Shown here in pieces: positions 47,126 to 56,749 of a stretch of DNA of 64,000 bases (position 1 is its first letter; every line of letters starts with the position of its first letter). This DNA comes from Oscillospiraceae bacterium (GTDB taxonomy: Bacteria > Bacillota > Clostridia > Oscillospirales > Oscillospiraceae), in assembly GCA_022846095.1 (NCBI GenBank), contig AP025583.1, forward strand, positions 1,736,001 to 1,800,000, read 5' to 3'. The position numbers and the translations under genes were made by a program. Under the pieces are notes generated by a model that was not told the DNA's origin, made no database searches, and worked only from the letters and a program-made list of their open reading frames with translations.

Positions 47126-49840
47126 TTGGCGAATACAGCAAATACCGGCGGCGGACGGCGCCGCAGGGGCAGCACGGCGGGGCACGTGGCGGCAATCTTC
47201 TTCAAGGTCATCGGCACGCTGGTGCTGGTGGGCATCGTCACCGGCATGATCATGGCCAGCTTTGCCGCCGTCTACATCAAAAACGTGATTATGCCCCAGA
47301 CCCATATGGAGATCACGGACTACAGCATGAATATGAACCTGACCAGCACCATCTATTACACGGACAAGAGCACCGGGCGGCGGGTGGAGTCCCAGACCCT
47401 CCACGGGGAGGAGAACCGGGTGTGGGTGCCCTATGACCAGATCCCGGAGAACCTGGTGAACGCCACCATCGCCATCGAGGACAAGCGCTTCCGGGAGCAC
47501 AACGGCGTGGACTGGAAGCGCACGGCCTACGGCGTGTTCGTCATGTTCACGGGCAAGAAGATCCAGGGCGGGTCCACCATCACCCAGCAGCTCATCAAGA
47601 ACCTGACGGAGTACGACGACGTGACCGTCAAGCGCAAAATCCTGGAGATCTTCACCGCCCTGGACTTCGACAGCAACTACTCCAAGGACACGACGATGGA
47701 GTGGTACCTCAACTATATCTACCTGGGCGAGGGCTGCAACGGCGTGAGCACCGCCGCGCGCAACTACTTCGGCAAGGATCTGGACCAGCTCACCCTGGCC
47801 GAGTGCGCCAGCCTCATCAGCATCACCAACAACCCCTCCATGTACAACCCCCACCGCAACCCGGAAAACAACCTGGAGCGGCGCAACCTGGTGCTCTCCG
47901 AGATGAAGGACCAGGGCTATATCACCCAGGAGGAGTACGACAAGGCCGTGGCCGAGCCCCTGAACACCGTGCGCAGCGTGGACGAGGAGGCCCCCACCCA
48001 GGTCTTCTCCTGGTACGACGAGCAGGTCATCACCGACGTCATCAACGACCTGGTGGCCCAGAAGGGCATGTCCACCACGGCGGCCACCATCCTGGTCTAC
48101 TCGGGCGGCCTGGAGATCGACTCCTGCATGGACCCGGCCATCCAGGCCATCGTGGAGGAGATCTACTCCAACCAGGAGAACATGATCCTGCCCTCCAAGA
48201 GCGGGCAGAACCTCCAGTCCGCCATTGTCATCGTGGACCCCGACGGCAACATCGTGGCCCTGGCGGGCGCGCTGGGGGAGAAGGAGCGCAACCGCGTCTG
48301 GAACTACGCCAGCCGCAGCCAGCGGCAGCCGGGCTCCTCCATCAAGCCCCTGTCGGTCTACGCCCCTGCGCTGGAGATGGGCCTTGTGACCCCCAACAGC
48401 GTCTTTGACGACACTCCCGTCCAGGAGCTGAACGGCAGCGCCTGGCCCAGGAACTCCTATCTGAGCTACAAGGGCCGCATGAACGTGTACGACGCCGTGC
48501 GCATGTCCTCCAACGCCGTGGCCGTGCGGGTGTTCCAGACCATCGGGGCGGAGGGCTCCTTCCAGTTCATGGAGGACCACTTCCACATCGGACTGGTGGA
48601 GAGCCGGGACGGCAGCTCCGACCTGGGCCCCGCCCAGCTGGCCCTGGGCGGCCTGACCGACGGCGTGAGCCCCCGCGACATGGCCACCGCCTACTCGGTT
48701 TTCCCCCGCAACGGCAAGTACGTCGCCTCCCGGACCTACACCCAGGTGCGGGATTCCAACGGCAAGGTGCTGCTGGACACCACCGAGCAGAAGCCCGAGT
48801 TCGTGCTGAAGGAGTCCACCGTCTGGTATATGAACTATATGCTCCAGTCGGTGGTCAACGGCGGCTCCGGCTCCACCGGCCGTGAGGCCCGGTTCGACGG
48901 CATGACCATCGCCGGCAAGACGGGCTCCACCAACTCCAACAACGACCGCTGGTTCGTGGGCTACACGCCCTACTACACCGCCGCCGTCTGGTGCGGCTAC
49001 GACACGCCCGAGCGCATCAACGCCGGCAACAGCAACCCGTCCGCCGTGCTGTGGAACAAGGTCATGAGCCGGGTGCACGAGGGCCTGGAGAAAAAGGAAT
49101 TCCCCAAGCCGGAAGGCGTCATCCAGTTCCAGTACTGCATGGACAGCGGCCTGCGGGCTTCTGAGGACTGCGCTTTGGATCCCCGGGGCAGCCGGGTGGC
49201 CACCGGGTACTATTTCTCCGAGGACATCCCCGCCGGGTACTGCGACGTGCACAAGAAGGTTGAGGTCTGCACCGCCAGCCCCATCCTCAACGCCGACGGC
49301 GCGGCCATCCCCGGCCTGTTCCACCAGGTGGGCGAGTTCTGCCCGCGGGAGGCCATCGAGGGCACCGACATCGTGTCCACCGTACAGGAGATCGCCCTGC
49401 TGGACATCGACCGGGAGGGGGTCAGCGGCTCCAAGCCCGCCGCCGACAGCAACTACCTGCTCTCCTTCTGGGAGGCCCAGGGCGTTTGCGACGTGCACAC
49501 CTCGCCCGTGGAGGTCCCGCCCGCGGAGTACGACCCCTCCACCTTCCGCATCGAGGACCCCTCCACCTGGCCGCCCGTGGAGTACAACCCCCTCTTTGAC
49601 CCCTATAACCCGGACACCTGGCCGGTGGTGACGCCCACGCCTTCGCCGGAGCCCACCGACCCCAACATCCCCACCGATCCCACCCTGCCGCCGTCGGCGG
49701 AGCCCACGCCGTATCCCACGCCGGAGCCCACGCCCTCCGTGCCGCCCACGGCGGCCCCGGAGCCCACGCCCACGCCGGAGCCCACCCCCACGCCGGGCGG
49801 CGGAGACGTAATCCTGCCCCCCGAGGCGGAGGGCGCTTAG
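47126..49840 (+). CDS. Class A penicillin-binding protein (PBP1A type)
   Basis: A bifunctional glycosyltransferase/transpeptidase of peptidoglycan, 904 residues. The start is TTG 47126 with GGAGGTG in front; no ATG fits. A basic cytoplasmic head (GGGRRRRGS) and a TM helix (about 22-50) come first. The GT51 domain has ATIAIEDKRFREHNGVDWKR (catalytic Glu near 117), GGSTITQQLIKNL and YLNYIYLGEG. The transpeptidase domain has SxxK in PGSSIKPLS (about 401-409), SSN near 461 and KTGSTNS near 598. The last 70 residues are a Pro/Thr/Glu tail with repeated PEPTP units, like wall-spanning linkers. Monocistronic. Confidence 0.96.
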   Translation: MANTANTGGGRRRRGSTAGHVAAIFFKVIGTLVLVGIVTGMIMASFAAVYIKNVIMPQTHMEITDYSMNMNLTSTIYYTDKSTGRRVESQTLHGEENRVWVPYDQIPENLVNATIAIEDKRFREHNGVDWKRTAYGVFVMFTGKKIQGGSTITQQLIKNLTEYDDVTVKRKILEIFTALDFDSNYSKDTTMEWYLNYIYLGEGCNGVSTAARNYFGKDLDQLTLAECASLISITNNPSMYNPHRNPENNLERRNLVLSEMKDQGYITQEEYDKAVAEPLNTVRSVDEEAPTQVFSWYDEQVITDVINDLVAQKGMSTTAATILVYSGGLEIDSCMDPAIQAIVEEIYSNQENMILPSKSGQNLQSAIVIVDPDGNIVALAGALGEKERNRVWNYASRSQRQPGSSIKPLSVYAPALEMGLVTPNSVFDDTPVQELNGSAWPRNSYLSYKGRMNVYDAVRMSSNAVAVRVFQTIGAEGSFQFMEDHFHIGLVESRDGSSDLGPAQLALGGLTDGVSPRDMATAYSVFPRNGKYVASRTYTQVRDSNGKVLLDTTEQKPEFVLKESTVWYMNYMLQSVVNGGSGSTGREARFDGMTIAGKTGSTNSNNDRWFVGYTPYYTAAVWCGYDTPERINAGNSNPSAVLWNKVMSRVHEGLEKKEFPKPEGVIQFQYCMDSGLRASEDCALDPRGSRVATGYYFSEDIPAGYCDVHKKVEVCTASPILNADGAAIPGLFHQVGEFCPREAIEGTDIVSTVQEIALLDIDREGVSGSKPAADSNYLLSFWEAQGVCDVHTSPVEVPPAEYDPSTFRIEDPSTWPPVEYNPLFDPYNPDTWPVVTPTPSPEPTDPNIPTDPTLPPSAEPTPYPTPEPTPSVPPTAAPEPTPTPEPTPTPGGGDVILPPEAEGA

Positions 49841-49897
49841 CGAAGAGAGGCCGGCCCCGAGTGGTTGTGCCGGTATAGATGGTTTAAAGCTAAAGGG

Positions 49898-49929
49898 ACG
49901 GCGTGATATGCTTAGGCATATCACGCCGT
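49898..49929. terminator. Bidirectional terminator after the PBP gene
   Basis: A perfect 14-bp stem ACGGCGTGATATGC (49898-49911 with 49916-49929), loop TTAG, between the convergent PBP and AraC-family genes. Confidence 0.85.
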
Positions 49930-49975
49930 TTCTTATGGATTGCTCCGATCTATTCCAAAGAAAAAAGGGCTGTCG

Positions 49976-50887
49976 TCACAGCCCTTTTTCTTTTGCCCTT
50001 TTACACGCTCGATATTCGGAGGGCAAGCATCCCCACACGTCTCGAAAGGCCCTTGAAAAATAACTCATTTCCTGGAATCCACAGGCCGCGCCGATACCCG
50101 ATATTTTCAAATCCGTGCAGGCCAATAGCTCCGCCGCCCTTTGCAGCCGGTAGTTCTTCACATACTGAATAGGCGTCGTCTTTATAATACTCTTGAAACA
50201 GCGCAGACACTCGCTTTTGCTGATGGACGCGCTTTTGGCAATTTCGTCTATCGTCATTTCATCAGAGAAGTTGTCTTGAATGTACTTCAGCATCAGTTTC
50301 ATGCGTTCATTATCCCGCAGGTCTTTTTCCGGCAAAACGGAGCTCTGGGCCGGGCAATGGGTAAATACGTCGAGAAGGAGCGCGGAGAGCGCTGAGCGCA
50401 TTGCAAATTCGTAGCCAATACTCTCATTTTCTCCGGCGCTCCATGCGCCTTCAATACGCTTGACCGCGTTCATGCCCTCACCGCTTGCGCGGTGCAGGGG
50501 GAATAAATCCAACGACTTGTTTTCCATCAACGGAACAAGATACCGCTGCCAAAAGACACTGTCCATGCTCCCGCCGACCAATCTGGGATGAAAGACCACG
50601 GCATGGAGTTTACATCCATCTTCACCCGCAGGACAAGCGCTGTGAAGAACCCCGGCGTTGATAAAGAAGCCGTCCCCCGCGGAAAAGGTCAGCTGTTTTG
50701 CTCCCGCGGAGACAAGGGCAGACCCCTCCCGGACAACAGCCACCTCCAATTCGTCATGCCAATGCCACGGGACAGGGTGCAGGGCTAAATCATCCTCATA
50801 GCAGGCGGCAGGTAAAAGCGCCGTGCCGTGCCGGGTCATCTCCTGCCTTTTCTGGTTTGTCGCGGCATTGCAGTTATGTAAAATCAC
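49976..50887 (-). CDS. AraC-family transcriptional regulator
   Basis: 303 residues. The start is GTG 50887 with AAAGGAGG six bases before it. The N-terminal cupin-like sensor domain (about 22-100) shows HWHDELEVAVVREGSALVSA and FSAGDGFFINAGVLH. The C-terminal double helix-turn-helix (about 200-300) includes YIQDNFSDEMTIDEIAKSAS, KSECLRCFKSIIKTTPIQYV and the AraC signature ISGIGAACGFQEMSYFSRAF. It is divergent from the MFS gene with a 106-base shared gap, the normal layout for a regulator and its transporter; ligand unknown. GC content is lower than in its neighbours, suggesting the pair came in together. Confidence 0.93.
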   Translation of the reverse strand: MILHNCNAATNQKRQEMTRHGTALLPAACYEDDLALHPVPWHWHDELEVAVVREGSALVSAGAKQLTFSAGDGFFINAGVLHSACPAGEDGCKLHAVVFHPRLVGGSMDSVFWQRYLVPLMENKSLDLFPLHRASGEGMNAVKRIEGAWSAGENESIGYEFAMRSALSALLLDVFTHCPAQSSVLPEKDLRDNERMKLMLKYIQDNFSDEMTIDEIAKSASISKSECLRCFKSIIKTTPIQYVKNYRLQRAAELLACTDLKISGIGAACGFQEMSYFSRAFRDVWGCLPSEYRACKRAKEKGL

Positions 50888-50993
50888 GGGGCGCCTCCTT
50901 TGGCGATTTTGTCCTATAAACTTGGCGTTTAACTTCTATCACTCCGGAAAATCAGACGCTATAATTCTATCATGGACAAAGGAGGAACGCAAT

Positions 50994-52187
50994 ATGGCGC
51001 ATTTGTTATTGGCTGTAATCTATCTTTCGTTTATCAGCTTGGGCTTACCTGATTCTCTGCTGGGAGCGGCATGGCCCTCCATGTTCGGTCAGCTTGGAGT
51101 GCCCGTGTCTTATGCCGGGGGGATCTCCATGATTATCGCCGTTGGCACAATTATTTCCAGCTTGCAGAGCGGACGCTTGACAAAAAAGCTGGGGACAGGC
51201 AAGGTGACGGCGATCAGTGTGGCCATGACCGCCGCGGCGCTCCTTGGCTTCTCAGCCAGCGGCTCTTTCTGGCAGCTCTGCCTCTGGGCGGTTCCATACG
51301 GCCTGGGGGCCGGGAGCGTGGACGCTTCTCTCAATAACTACGTGGCGCTGCACTATGCCAGCCGCCACATGAGCTGGCTTCACTGCATGTGGGGCATAGG
51401 GGCGTCCCTGGGGCCCTATGTGATGGGTTACGCGCTGACCGGGGGACAGGGCTGGAATACAGGCTATCGGTACATCGCCATTCTACAGGTTATTTTGACC
51501 GCTGTTTTGATTTTCAGCTTGCCCCTTTGGAACAGGCAGACGGAGGACAGCGGCGGGGAAGAGGATAAAAGAGCCCTGACACTCCCGGAGCTTGTAAAAA
51601 TTCCCGGTGTCAAGGCAGTCATGGTCACGTTCTTTTGCTATTGCGCCGTGGAACAGACTGCCGGCCTCTGGGCGGCCAGCTATCTGGTGCTTCAAAAAGG
51701 CCTGCCGGCAGAAACAGCAGCCGGCTTTGCCGGTATGTTCTTTGTCGGTATCACGATTGGCCGGGCGCTCAGCGGCTTTATCTCGATCAAGCTCAGCGAC
51801 GCTCAGATGGTGCGGCTGGGACAAGGTATCATCGCATTGGGCGTTTTCGTCCTGTTCCTGCCCCTGGACGCAAATGCCGCCCCGGTGGGGCTGGTGCTGA
51901 TAGGCCTGGGGTGCGCCCCGGTCTACCCCAGCCTGATTCACGCCACCCCCGGCCATTTCGGAGCCGGAAACTCCCAGGCGATTATCGGCGTTCAGATGGC
52001 AAGCGCCTATGCGGGAACCTGTCTTATGCCGCCGCTGTTTGGGTTGGTGGCCGGCCATATCAGCCCTGCCCTGTTTCCCGTCTACCTGTCTCTCTTTTTG
52101 GCCCTCATGATTGCAATGCACGAAACGCTGTTAAAACAAGTCAGGAGGTCCCGCAATGACACTCACGATTTACCTTATAGCCGATGA
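50994..52187 (+). CDS. Major facilitator superfamily transporter
   Basis: The start is ATG 50994 behind AAAGGAGGAA. The 397 residues have twelve predicted TM helices. YAGGISMIIAVGTIISSLQS is followed by GRLTKKLGTGKVTAISVAM, the cytoplasmic loop 2-3 motif of MFS carriers (GrLtkklG). The half is typical of the FucP/YfkF-like sugar or drug branch (SLGLPDSLLGAAWPSM at the first helix). A TATAAT lies at 50960-50965 without a good -35, so an activator such as the divergent AraC protein is plausible. Substrate unknown. The 3' end overlaps the next gene by 32 bases. Confidence 0.9.
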   Translation: MAHLLLAVIYLSFISLGLPDSLLGAAWPSMFGQLGVPVSYAGGISMIIAVGTIISSLQSGRLTKKLGTGKVTAISVAMTAAALLGFSASGSFWQLCLWAVPYGLGAGSVDASLNNYVALHYASRHMSWLHCMWGIGASLGPYVMGYALTGGQGWNTGYRYIAILQVILTAVLIFSLPLWNRQTEDSGGEEDKRALTLPELVKIPGVKAVMVTFFCYCAVEQTAGLWAASYLVLQKGLPAETAAGFAGMFFVGITIGRALSGFISIKLSDAQMVRLGQGIIALGVFVLFLPLDANAAPVGLVLIGLGCAPVYPSLIHATPGHFGAGNSQAIIGVQMASAYAGTCLMPPLFGLVAGHISPALFPVYLSLFLALMIAMHETLLKQVRRSRNDTHDLPYSR

Positions 52188-52398
52188 GGAAAAATTTCTT
52201 AAACATATACAGAGCTGCTGCGGGGCGGTAATCCTCCACCTCCCCGACAATACGATGTGCAATCTGAAAGAAAATCCGGTCGCCCAGCAAATCCTGAAGC
52301 TGACAAACCCAAAGCGGGATGGCCTTAAGCTCAGTTTTTCAGATTCCAACGACACGTTGAGATTCATGCGGTATATGATGGAAGCGACCCGGAAGTGA
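52156..52398 (+). CDS. Small hypothetical protein overlapping the MFS gene
   Basis: 80 residues from ATG 52156, well supported by AGGAGG seven bases upstream. It overlaps the transporter's last 32 bases in another frame. Sequence MTLTIYLIADEEKFLKHIQS then CCGAVILHLPDN, ending SFSDSNDTLRFMRYMMEATRK: a compact alpha/beta protein without export signal. Not recognised. Coupling to the MFS gene suggests a linked role. Confidence 0.6.
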   Translation: MTLTIYLIADEEKFLKHIQSCCGAVILHLPDNTMCNLKENPVAQQILKLTNPKRDGLKLSFSDSNDTLRFMRYMMEATRK

Positions 52399-52434
52399 CA
52401 TGGGTATATTCCCCTTGGGGCCGGGCGCTTCGCC

Positions 52435-53499
52435 TTAATCCCGCCACAGGCGGATAAGGCCGCAGTCGTGGAGCTGCTTGATCAGGATGGCCGCCAGGGG
52501 GGAGAGGATCATCCCCGCCACCCCGAAGGCGCGGAAGCCCACGTACATGGCCAGCAGGGCGGCAAGGGGGGGCAGGCCCACCTTGTCGCCCACCAGCTTT
52601 GGTTCCAGCAGGCTGCGCACAAAGGAGACGGCGGCGTAGAGGGCCAGCAGCCCCAGGGCCAGCCCGGCATCCCCGCCCAGCAGGGCCAGCACGGCCCAGG
52701 GCAGCAGCACCGTGCCCGTGCCGAACACGGGCAGGGCGTCCACCAGGGCCACCAGGGCCGCCAGCAGCAGGGCCAGATCCACCCGCAGCAGCAAAAAGCC
52801 CACGGCCAGCTCCCCGAAGGTGATGAGCATCAGGGTGGCCTGGGCCCGCAGCCAGCCCGCGAAGGCCCCCAGCAGCTGCCGCTTGCTCGCCCGGCACCAG
52901 GGCCGCCAGGCGCGGGGCACCTGCCGCCGCAGGAAGGCCAGCAGACCCGGCCGCCCGGCGCTGGAGAAGTAGGTGGCCAGCGCGGTGGTGAACAGGAAGA
53001 GCCCCGCCCCCGGCAGGGCCGTGGCCGCCCCGGCCACGAAGGCGGCCAGCGCGTCGTAGAAGCGGGTGGGCAGGGCGAGACCCTGCTCCAGCAGGCTGTC
53101 CAGCGCCTGGCGGAAGAAATCCTGGTACTGCACCGGCGCGGCGACGATGAAGCGGTAGGCCAGATCCTCCAGCCGATGGCCCAGAGTGGGCAGGCCGGAG
53201 AGCAGGGTGGGCAGGCGGCCCAGCAGGAGGGCGATCTCATACCCCGCCCGCCACAGCAGCAGCCCCAGGCCGCCCCCCAGCAGCAGGACCAGGGCCAGGG
53301 TGCAGACCATGGCGGCCCCCCAGCGGGGCAGCCCGGCCCTGTCCATGAGGAAGGCGACCGGCCGCTCCAGCAGGGCACTCAGCGCCAGCGCCAGCAGGAA
53401 GGGGAGCAGCCAGGGCAGCAGCACGCGCAGCAGGATCCAGGCCCCCAGGGCGCCCAGGAGCAGGTTCAGCAGGAAGCGCAGGTGCTTGTTTTCAGGCAA
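52435..53499 (-). CDS. AI-2E family (YtvI-like) membrane protein
   Basis: The start is TTG 53499, nine bases after GAGGAGG; upstream in-frame ATG codons have no ribosome site and would overlap the promoter of the next gene. The 354-residue protein has about eight TM helices. FLLNLLLGALGAWILLRVLL with PWLLPFLLALALSALLERPV is the N-terminal pair. A central helical hairpin (about 90-180) follows. The C-terminal family motif is clear: LVDALPVFGTGTVLLPWAVL and LEPKLVGDKVGLPPLAALLA. Members include Na+/H+ antiporters and the sporulation protein YtvI; the function here is open. Confidence 0.9.
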   Translation of the reverse strand: MPENKHLRFLLNLLLGALGAWILLRVLLPWLLPFLLALALSALLERPVAFLMDRAGLPRWGAAMVCTLALVLLLGGGLGLLLWRAGYEIALLLGRLPTLLSGLPTLGHRLEDLAYRFIVAAPVQYQDFFRQALDSLLEQGLALPTRFYDALAAFVAGAATALPGAGLFLFTTALATYFSSAGRPGLLAFLRRQVPRAWRPWCRASKRQLLGAFAGWLRAQATLMLITFGELAVGFLLLRVDLALLLAALVALVDALPVFGTGTVLLPWAVLALLGGDAGLALGLLALYAAVSFVRSLLEPKLVGDKVGLPPLAALLAMYVGFRAFGVAGMILSPLAAILIKQLHDCGLIRLWRD

Positions 53500-53593
53500 T
53501 CCGGTGGGCCTCCTCTCAGGGGTGTTGTACAATGTGACGGGAAATGCGCCCCGCGCCGGTGGGAAATTGTGTCCTCCAGTGAACCACAAGGGC

Positions 53594-53622
53594 TTGCGCG
53601 GGTGTGGTTCCTGTGCTACAAT
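53594..53622 (+). promoter_or_regulatory. Promoter of the ACT-protein / hom genes
   Basis: TTGCGC (53594-53599), a 17-base spacer and TACAAT (53617-53622) with extended -10 TGC. Confidence 0.7.
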
Positions 53623-53681
53623 AGACCACATATCAAGAACAAATGACCATGCGTCAAGGACGCTTGCGGGAAAGGGTGCAT

Positions 53682-54125
53682 ATGATGGCAAAGACGCCGA
53701 ACTACTTTATCGTGGAGGCCGGGGCGCTGCCCGAGATTTTTCTCAAGGTGGCGGAGGCCAAGCGGATGCTGGAGACCGGCGAGGTGGACACGGTGAACCT
53801 GGCCACCCGCCGGGTGGGCATCAGCCGCAGCGCGTTTTATAAGTATAAGGACGCCGTGCGGCCCTTCAACGACATGCTGCACGGGCGCATCGTCACCTTC
53901 CAGATTCTGCTGAAGGATGAGCCGGGCGTCCTCTCCGCGGTCCTCAATAGCTTTGCCCAGTCGGGCGCGAATATTCTGACCATCAACCAGAACATCCCGT
54001 CCAACGGCTGCGCGGGGGTGACCATCGGGGCCGAGACCTCGGGCCTGGTGGTGTCCATGGAGGATCTGCTGGCCAAGGTGCTGTCCGTGGAGGGCGTGCT
54101 CCGGTGCGAGATCATGGCGGGGTAA
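53682..54125 (+). CDS. ACT domain protein, UPF0735 (PheB-like)
   Basis: The start is ATG 53682 after AAAGGGTG, giving 147 residues, exactly the usual length of UPF0735 proteins. The N-terminal part (FIVEAGALPEIFLKVAEAKR and GISRSAFYKYKDAVRPF) looks like a helix-turn-helix. The C-terminal half is an ACT domain (VTFQILLKDEPGVLSAVLNS then GANILTINQNIP), which usually binds an amino acid. In other Firmicutes the gene also precedes hom or thr genes. I infer an amino-acid-sensing regulator. It lies 35 bases before hom. Confidence 0.92.
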   Translation: MMAKTPNYFIVEAGALPEIFLKVAEAKRMLETGEVDTVNLATRRVGISRSAFYKYKDAVRPFNDMLHGRIVTFQILLKDEPGVLSAVLNSFAQSGANILTINQNIPSNGCAGVTIGAETSGLVVSMEDLLAKVLSVEGVLRCEIMAG

Positions 54126-54160
54126 CACCCGACTATCTGTTTCAAAGGGGAGAGAGAACG

Positions 54161-55372
54161 ATGGTAAACGTGGCAATCATGGGCTACGGCGTGGTGGGCT
54201 CCGGTGTGGCGGAGGTTTTGGCCAAGAACGCCGGCCATATCGATAAAAAGGTGGATAACCTGATCCGTTTGAAGTATATCCTGGACGTGAAGCAGTTCCC
54301 GGACAGCCCCTTCGCGGACAAATTCGTCAGCGACTTCTCCATCATCGAGCAGGACCCCGAGGTGGACATCGTGGTGGAGACCATCGGCGGGGCGCGGATT
54401 GCGAAGGAGTTCACCCAGCGGGCGCTGAAGGCGGGCAAGAGCGTGGTCACCTCCAACAAGGAGCTGGTGGCCGAGCACGGCTACGACCTGCTCCAGCTGG
54501 CCGAGGAGCACGGCGTGAGCTACCTCTTTGAGGCCAGCGTGGGCGGCGGCATCCCCATCATCCGCCCCCTGAACCAGTGCCTGGCCGCCAACGAGATCGA
54601 GGAGATTGTGGGCATACTCAACGGCACCACCAACTATATCCTCACCCGCATGATCCGGGCGGGGCTGTCCTTCGACGCGGCGCTGAAGGAGGCCCAGGCC
54701 AACGGCTACGCCGAGCAGGACCCCACCGCCGACATCGAGGGCCACGACGCCTGCCGGAAGATCTGCATCCTCTCGTCCCTGGCCTTCGGCCGCCACGTGT
54801 ACCCCAGGCAGGTGCCCACCGAGGGCATCACCGGCGTGACCCTGGCCGACGTGGCCTACGCCGAGTCGGCAAACCGCAAGATCAAGCTGCTGGGCCGCGC
54901 CATCCGCCAAGAGGACGGCCGGGTGTGTGCCTACGTGGCCCCCCACCTGGTGGACGTGGAAAACCCGCTGGCCGGGGTGGAGGACGTGTTCAACGCCATC
55001 ACGGTCAAGGGGGACGCCATCGGGGACGTGATGTTCTACGGCCGCGGGGCGGGCAAGCTGCCCACCGCCTCCGCCGTGGTGGCCGACGTGATTGACGCGG
55101 CCAAGCACATGAAAACCAAGAAGTATCTGAACTGGGGCCCCGGCGGGGAGGACGTGGCGGTGCCGCCGGACGCGCTGGCCAGCGCCTGGTACGTCCGCGC
55201 CCAGGCCGCCCCGGAGGCGGTGAAGGCGGCCTTCCCGGAGGCCGTGTTCCTGGCCCGCTCCGGCGCGCCGGCGGGGGAGCTGGCCTTCCTCACCGGGGCC
55301 ATGACCCGCGCCGCCCTGGACGGGAAGCTGGCCGGGCTGGAGGCCCGGTCCGTCCTGCGGGTGCTGGATTGA
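54161..55372 (+). CDS. hom: Homoserine dehydrogenase
   Basis: Reduces aspartate semialdehyde to homoserine, the branch to threonine and methionine. The start is ATG 54161 behind AAAGGGGAG. It has 403 residues. NAD(P) site VAIMGYGVVGSGVAEVL (3-19); VTSNKELVAEHGYDLL (about 101-116) with catalytic Lys; substrate region GGGIPIIRPL and DPTADIEGHDACRK (about 190-203). The C-terminal ACT domain of many Hom proteins is missing or very reduced; feedback control may come from the ACT protein encoded upstream (inference). Confidence 0.96.
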   Translation: MVNVAIMGYGVVGSGVAEVLAKNAGHIDKKVDNLIRLKYILDVKQFPDSPFADKFVSDFSIIEQDPEVDIVVETIGGARIAKEFTQRALKAGKSVVTSNKELVAEHGYDLLQLAEEHGVSYLFEASVGGGIPIIRPLNQCLAANEIEEIVGILNGTTNYILTRMIRAGLSFDAALKEAQANGYAEQDPTADIEGHDACRKICILSSLAFGRHVYPRQVPTEGITGVTLADVAYAESANRKIKLLGRAIRQEDGRVCAYVAPHLVDVENPLAGVEDVFNAITVKGDAIGDVMFYGRGAGKLPTASAVVADVIDAAKHMKTKKYLNWGPGGEDVAVPPDALASAWYVRAQAAPEAVKAAFPEAVFLARSGAPAGELAFLTGAMTRAALDGKLAGLEARSVLRVLD

Positions 55373-55399
55373 CCGCCCGCCCGCCCGCGGCATAGAATG

Positions 55400-55430
55400 A
55401 AACGGCCCCCCATTGGCCGGGGGGCCGTTT
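55400..55430 (+). terminator. Terminator after hom
   Basis: A perfect 12-bp stem AAACGGCCCCCC (55400-55411 with 55419-55430), loop ATTGGCC, weak T-run. Confidence 0.8.
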
Positions 55431-55469
55431 GTTGGATACATTAATCCTTATTAGGGAGAGATCATACAT

Positions 55470-56696
55470 ATGGGACTCATTGTGCAGAAGTTCGGCGGGT
55501 CGTCGGTTGCGGACTCGGACCGCATCCGGAACGTGGCCCGCGTAATCACGGAGACCTACCGGCGGGGCCACAGCGTGGTGGTGGTCCTGTCGGCCCAGGG
55601 CGACACCACGGACGACCTGATCGCCAAGGCCCGGGAGATCAACCCCAACGCCTCCCAACGGGAGATGGATATGCTGCTCTCCACCGGCGAGCAGATCTCC
55701 TGCGCCCTGTGCTCCATGGCGATTGAGAACATGGGCTACCCGGTGGTGTCCCTCACGGGCTGGCAGGCGGGGTTCCGCACCAACTCCGCCTACGGCAACG
55801 CCCGCATCAAGCGGGTGGAGCCGGAGCGGGTGCTGGCGGAGCTGGACAAGAAGTGCATCGTCATCGTCACCGGCTTCCAGGGCGTGAACAAGTACGACGA
55901 CGTGACCACGCTGGGCCGGGGCGGGTCGGACACCTCGGCGGTGGCGCTGGCCGCCGTGCTCCACGCCGACCTGTGCCAGATCTACACCGACGTGGACGGC
56001 GTGTATACCGCCGACCCCCGGGTGGTCAAGGGCGCGAAAAAGCTGGACGAGATTACCTACGACGAGATGCTGGAGCTGGCGACGCTGGGCGCCCAGGTGC
56101 TGCATAACCGCTCGGTGGAAATGGCGAAGCGCTACCATGTCAATCTGGAAGTACTCTCCAGCTTCTCGGGGAAGCCGGGGACTCAAGTCAAGGAGGCTGT
56201 CAAAAATATGGAAAAGACCTATGTCAGCGGCGTAGCCAAGGACAAGGATATAGCCCGCCTGGCCGTGGTCGGCCTGCCCGACGAGCCGGGCACCGCGTTC
56301 AAGATTTTCTCCACCCTGGCCAAGGCCAGGATCAACGTGGACATCATCCTCCAGTCCATCGGCCGCAACGGCACCAAGGACATCAGCTTTACCGTCAGCA
56401 AGAAGGAGATGGACCGCGCCAAGCAGGCGCTGGAGGAGCGCAAGGATGCCATCGGCTTCGACCATGTGGACGTCAACGACCAGATCGCCAAGGTCTCCGT
56501 GGTGGGCGCGGGCATGATCAACAACCCCGGCGTGGCCTCCCTCATGTTCGAGGCCCTCTACAACGCGGCGGTCAACATCCATATGATCTCCACCAGCGAG
56601 ATCAAGGTCTCCGTGCTGGTGGATCTGGCGGACGCGGATATTGCCGTGCAGGCCATCCACGACCGCTTTTTCTCCGAGTTCGGGAGCAATAACTAG
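55470..56696 (+). CDS. lysC: Aspartokinase
   Basis: First step of the aspartate family: ATP-dependent phosphorylation of aspartate. The 408 residues are the monofunctional type. The kinase signature VQKFGGSSVADSDRIRNVA (5-23) is at the N-terminus. LGRGGSDTSAVALAA (about 149-163) and TDVDGVYTADPRVV bind ATP. Two ACT domains at the C-terminus (about 265-335 and 345-405) bind lysine and/or threonine. An internal start giving a beta subunit, as in B. subtilis, is possible near residue 247 (MEKTYVSGV). It lies 97 bases after hom. Confidence 0.97.
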   Translation: MGLIVQKFGGSSVADSDRIRNVARVITETYRRGHSVVVVLSAQGDTTDDLIAKAREINPNASQREMDMLLSTGEQISCALCSMAIENMGYPVVSLTGWQAGFRTNSAYGNARIKRVEPERVLAELDKKCIVIVTGFQGVNKYDDVTTLGRGGSDTSAVALAAVLHADLCQIYTDVDGVYTADPRVVKGAKKLDEITYDEMLELATLGAQVLHNRSVEMAKRYHVNLEVLSSFSGKPGTQVKEAVKNMEKTYVSGVAKDKDIARLAVVGLPDEPGTAFKIFSTLAKARINVDIILQSIGRNGTKDISFTVSKKEMDRAKQALEERKDAIGFDHVDVNDQIAKVSVVGAGMINNPGVASLMFEALYNAAVNIHMISTSEIKVSVLVDLADADIAVQAIHDRFFSEFGSNN

Positions 56697-56709
56697 CAGC
56701 AGCGGAAAG

Positions 56710-56737
56710 AAGCCCGCCGGGGAGACCCGGCGGGCTT
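56710..56737. terminator. Terminator after lysC
   Basis: A perfect 12-bp stem AAGCCCGCCGGG (56710-56721 with 56726-56737), loop GAGA, between convergent genes. Confidence 0.85.
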
Positions 56738-56749
56738 AGTCGTCTTTTA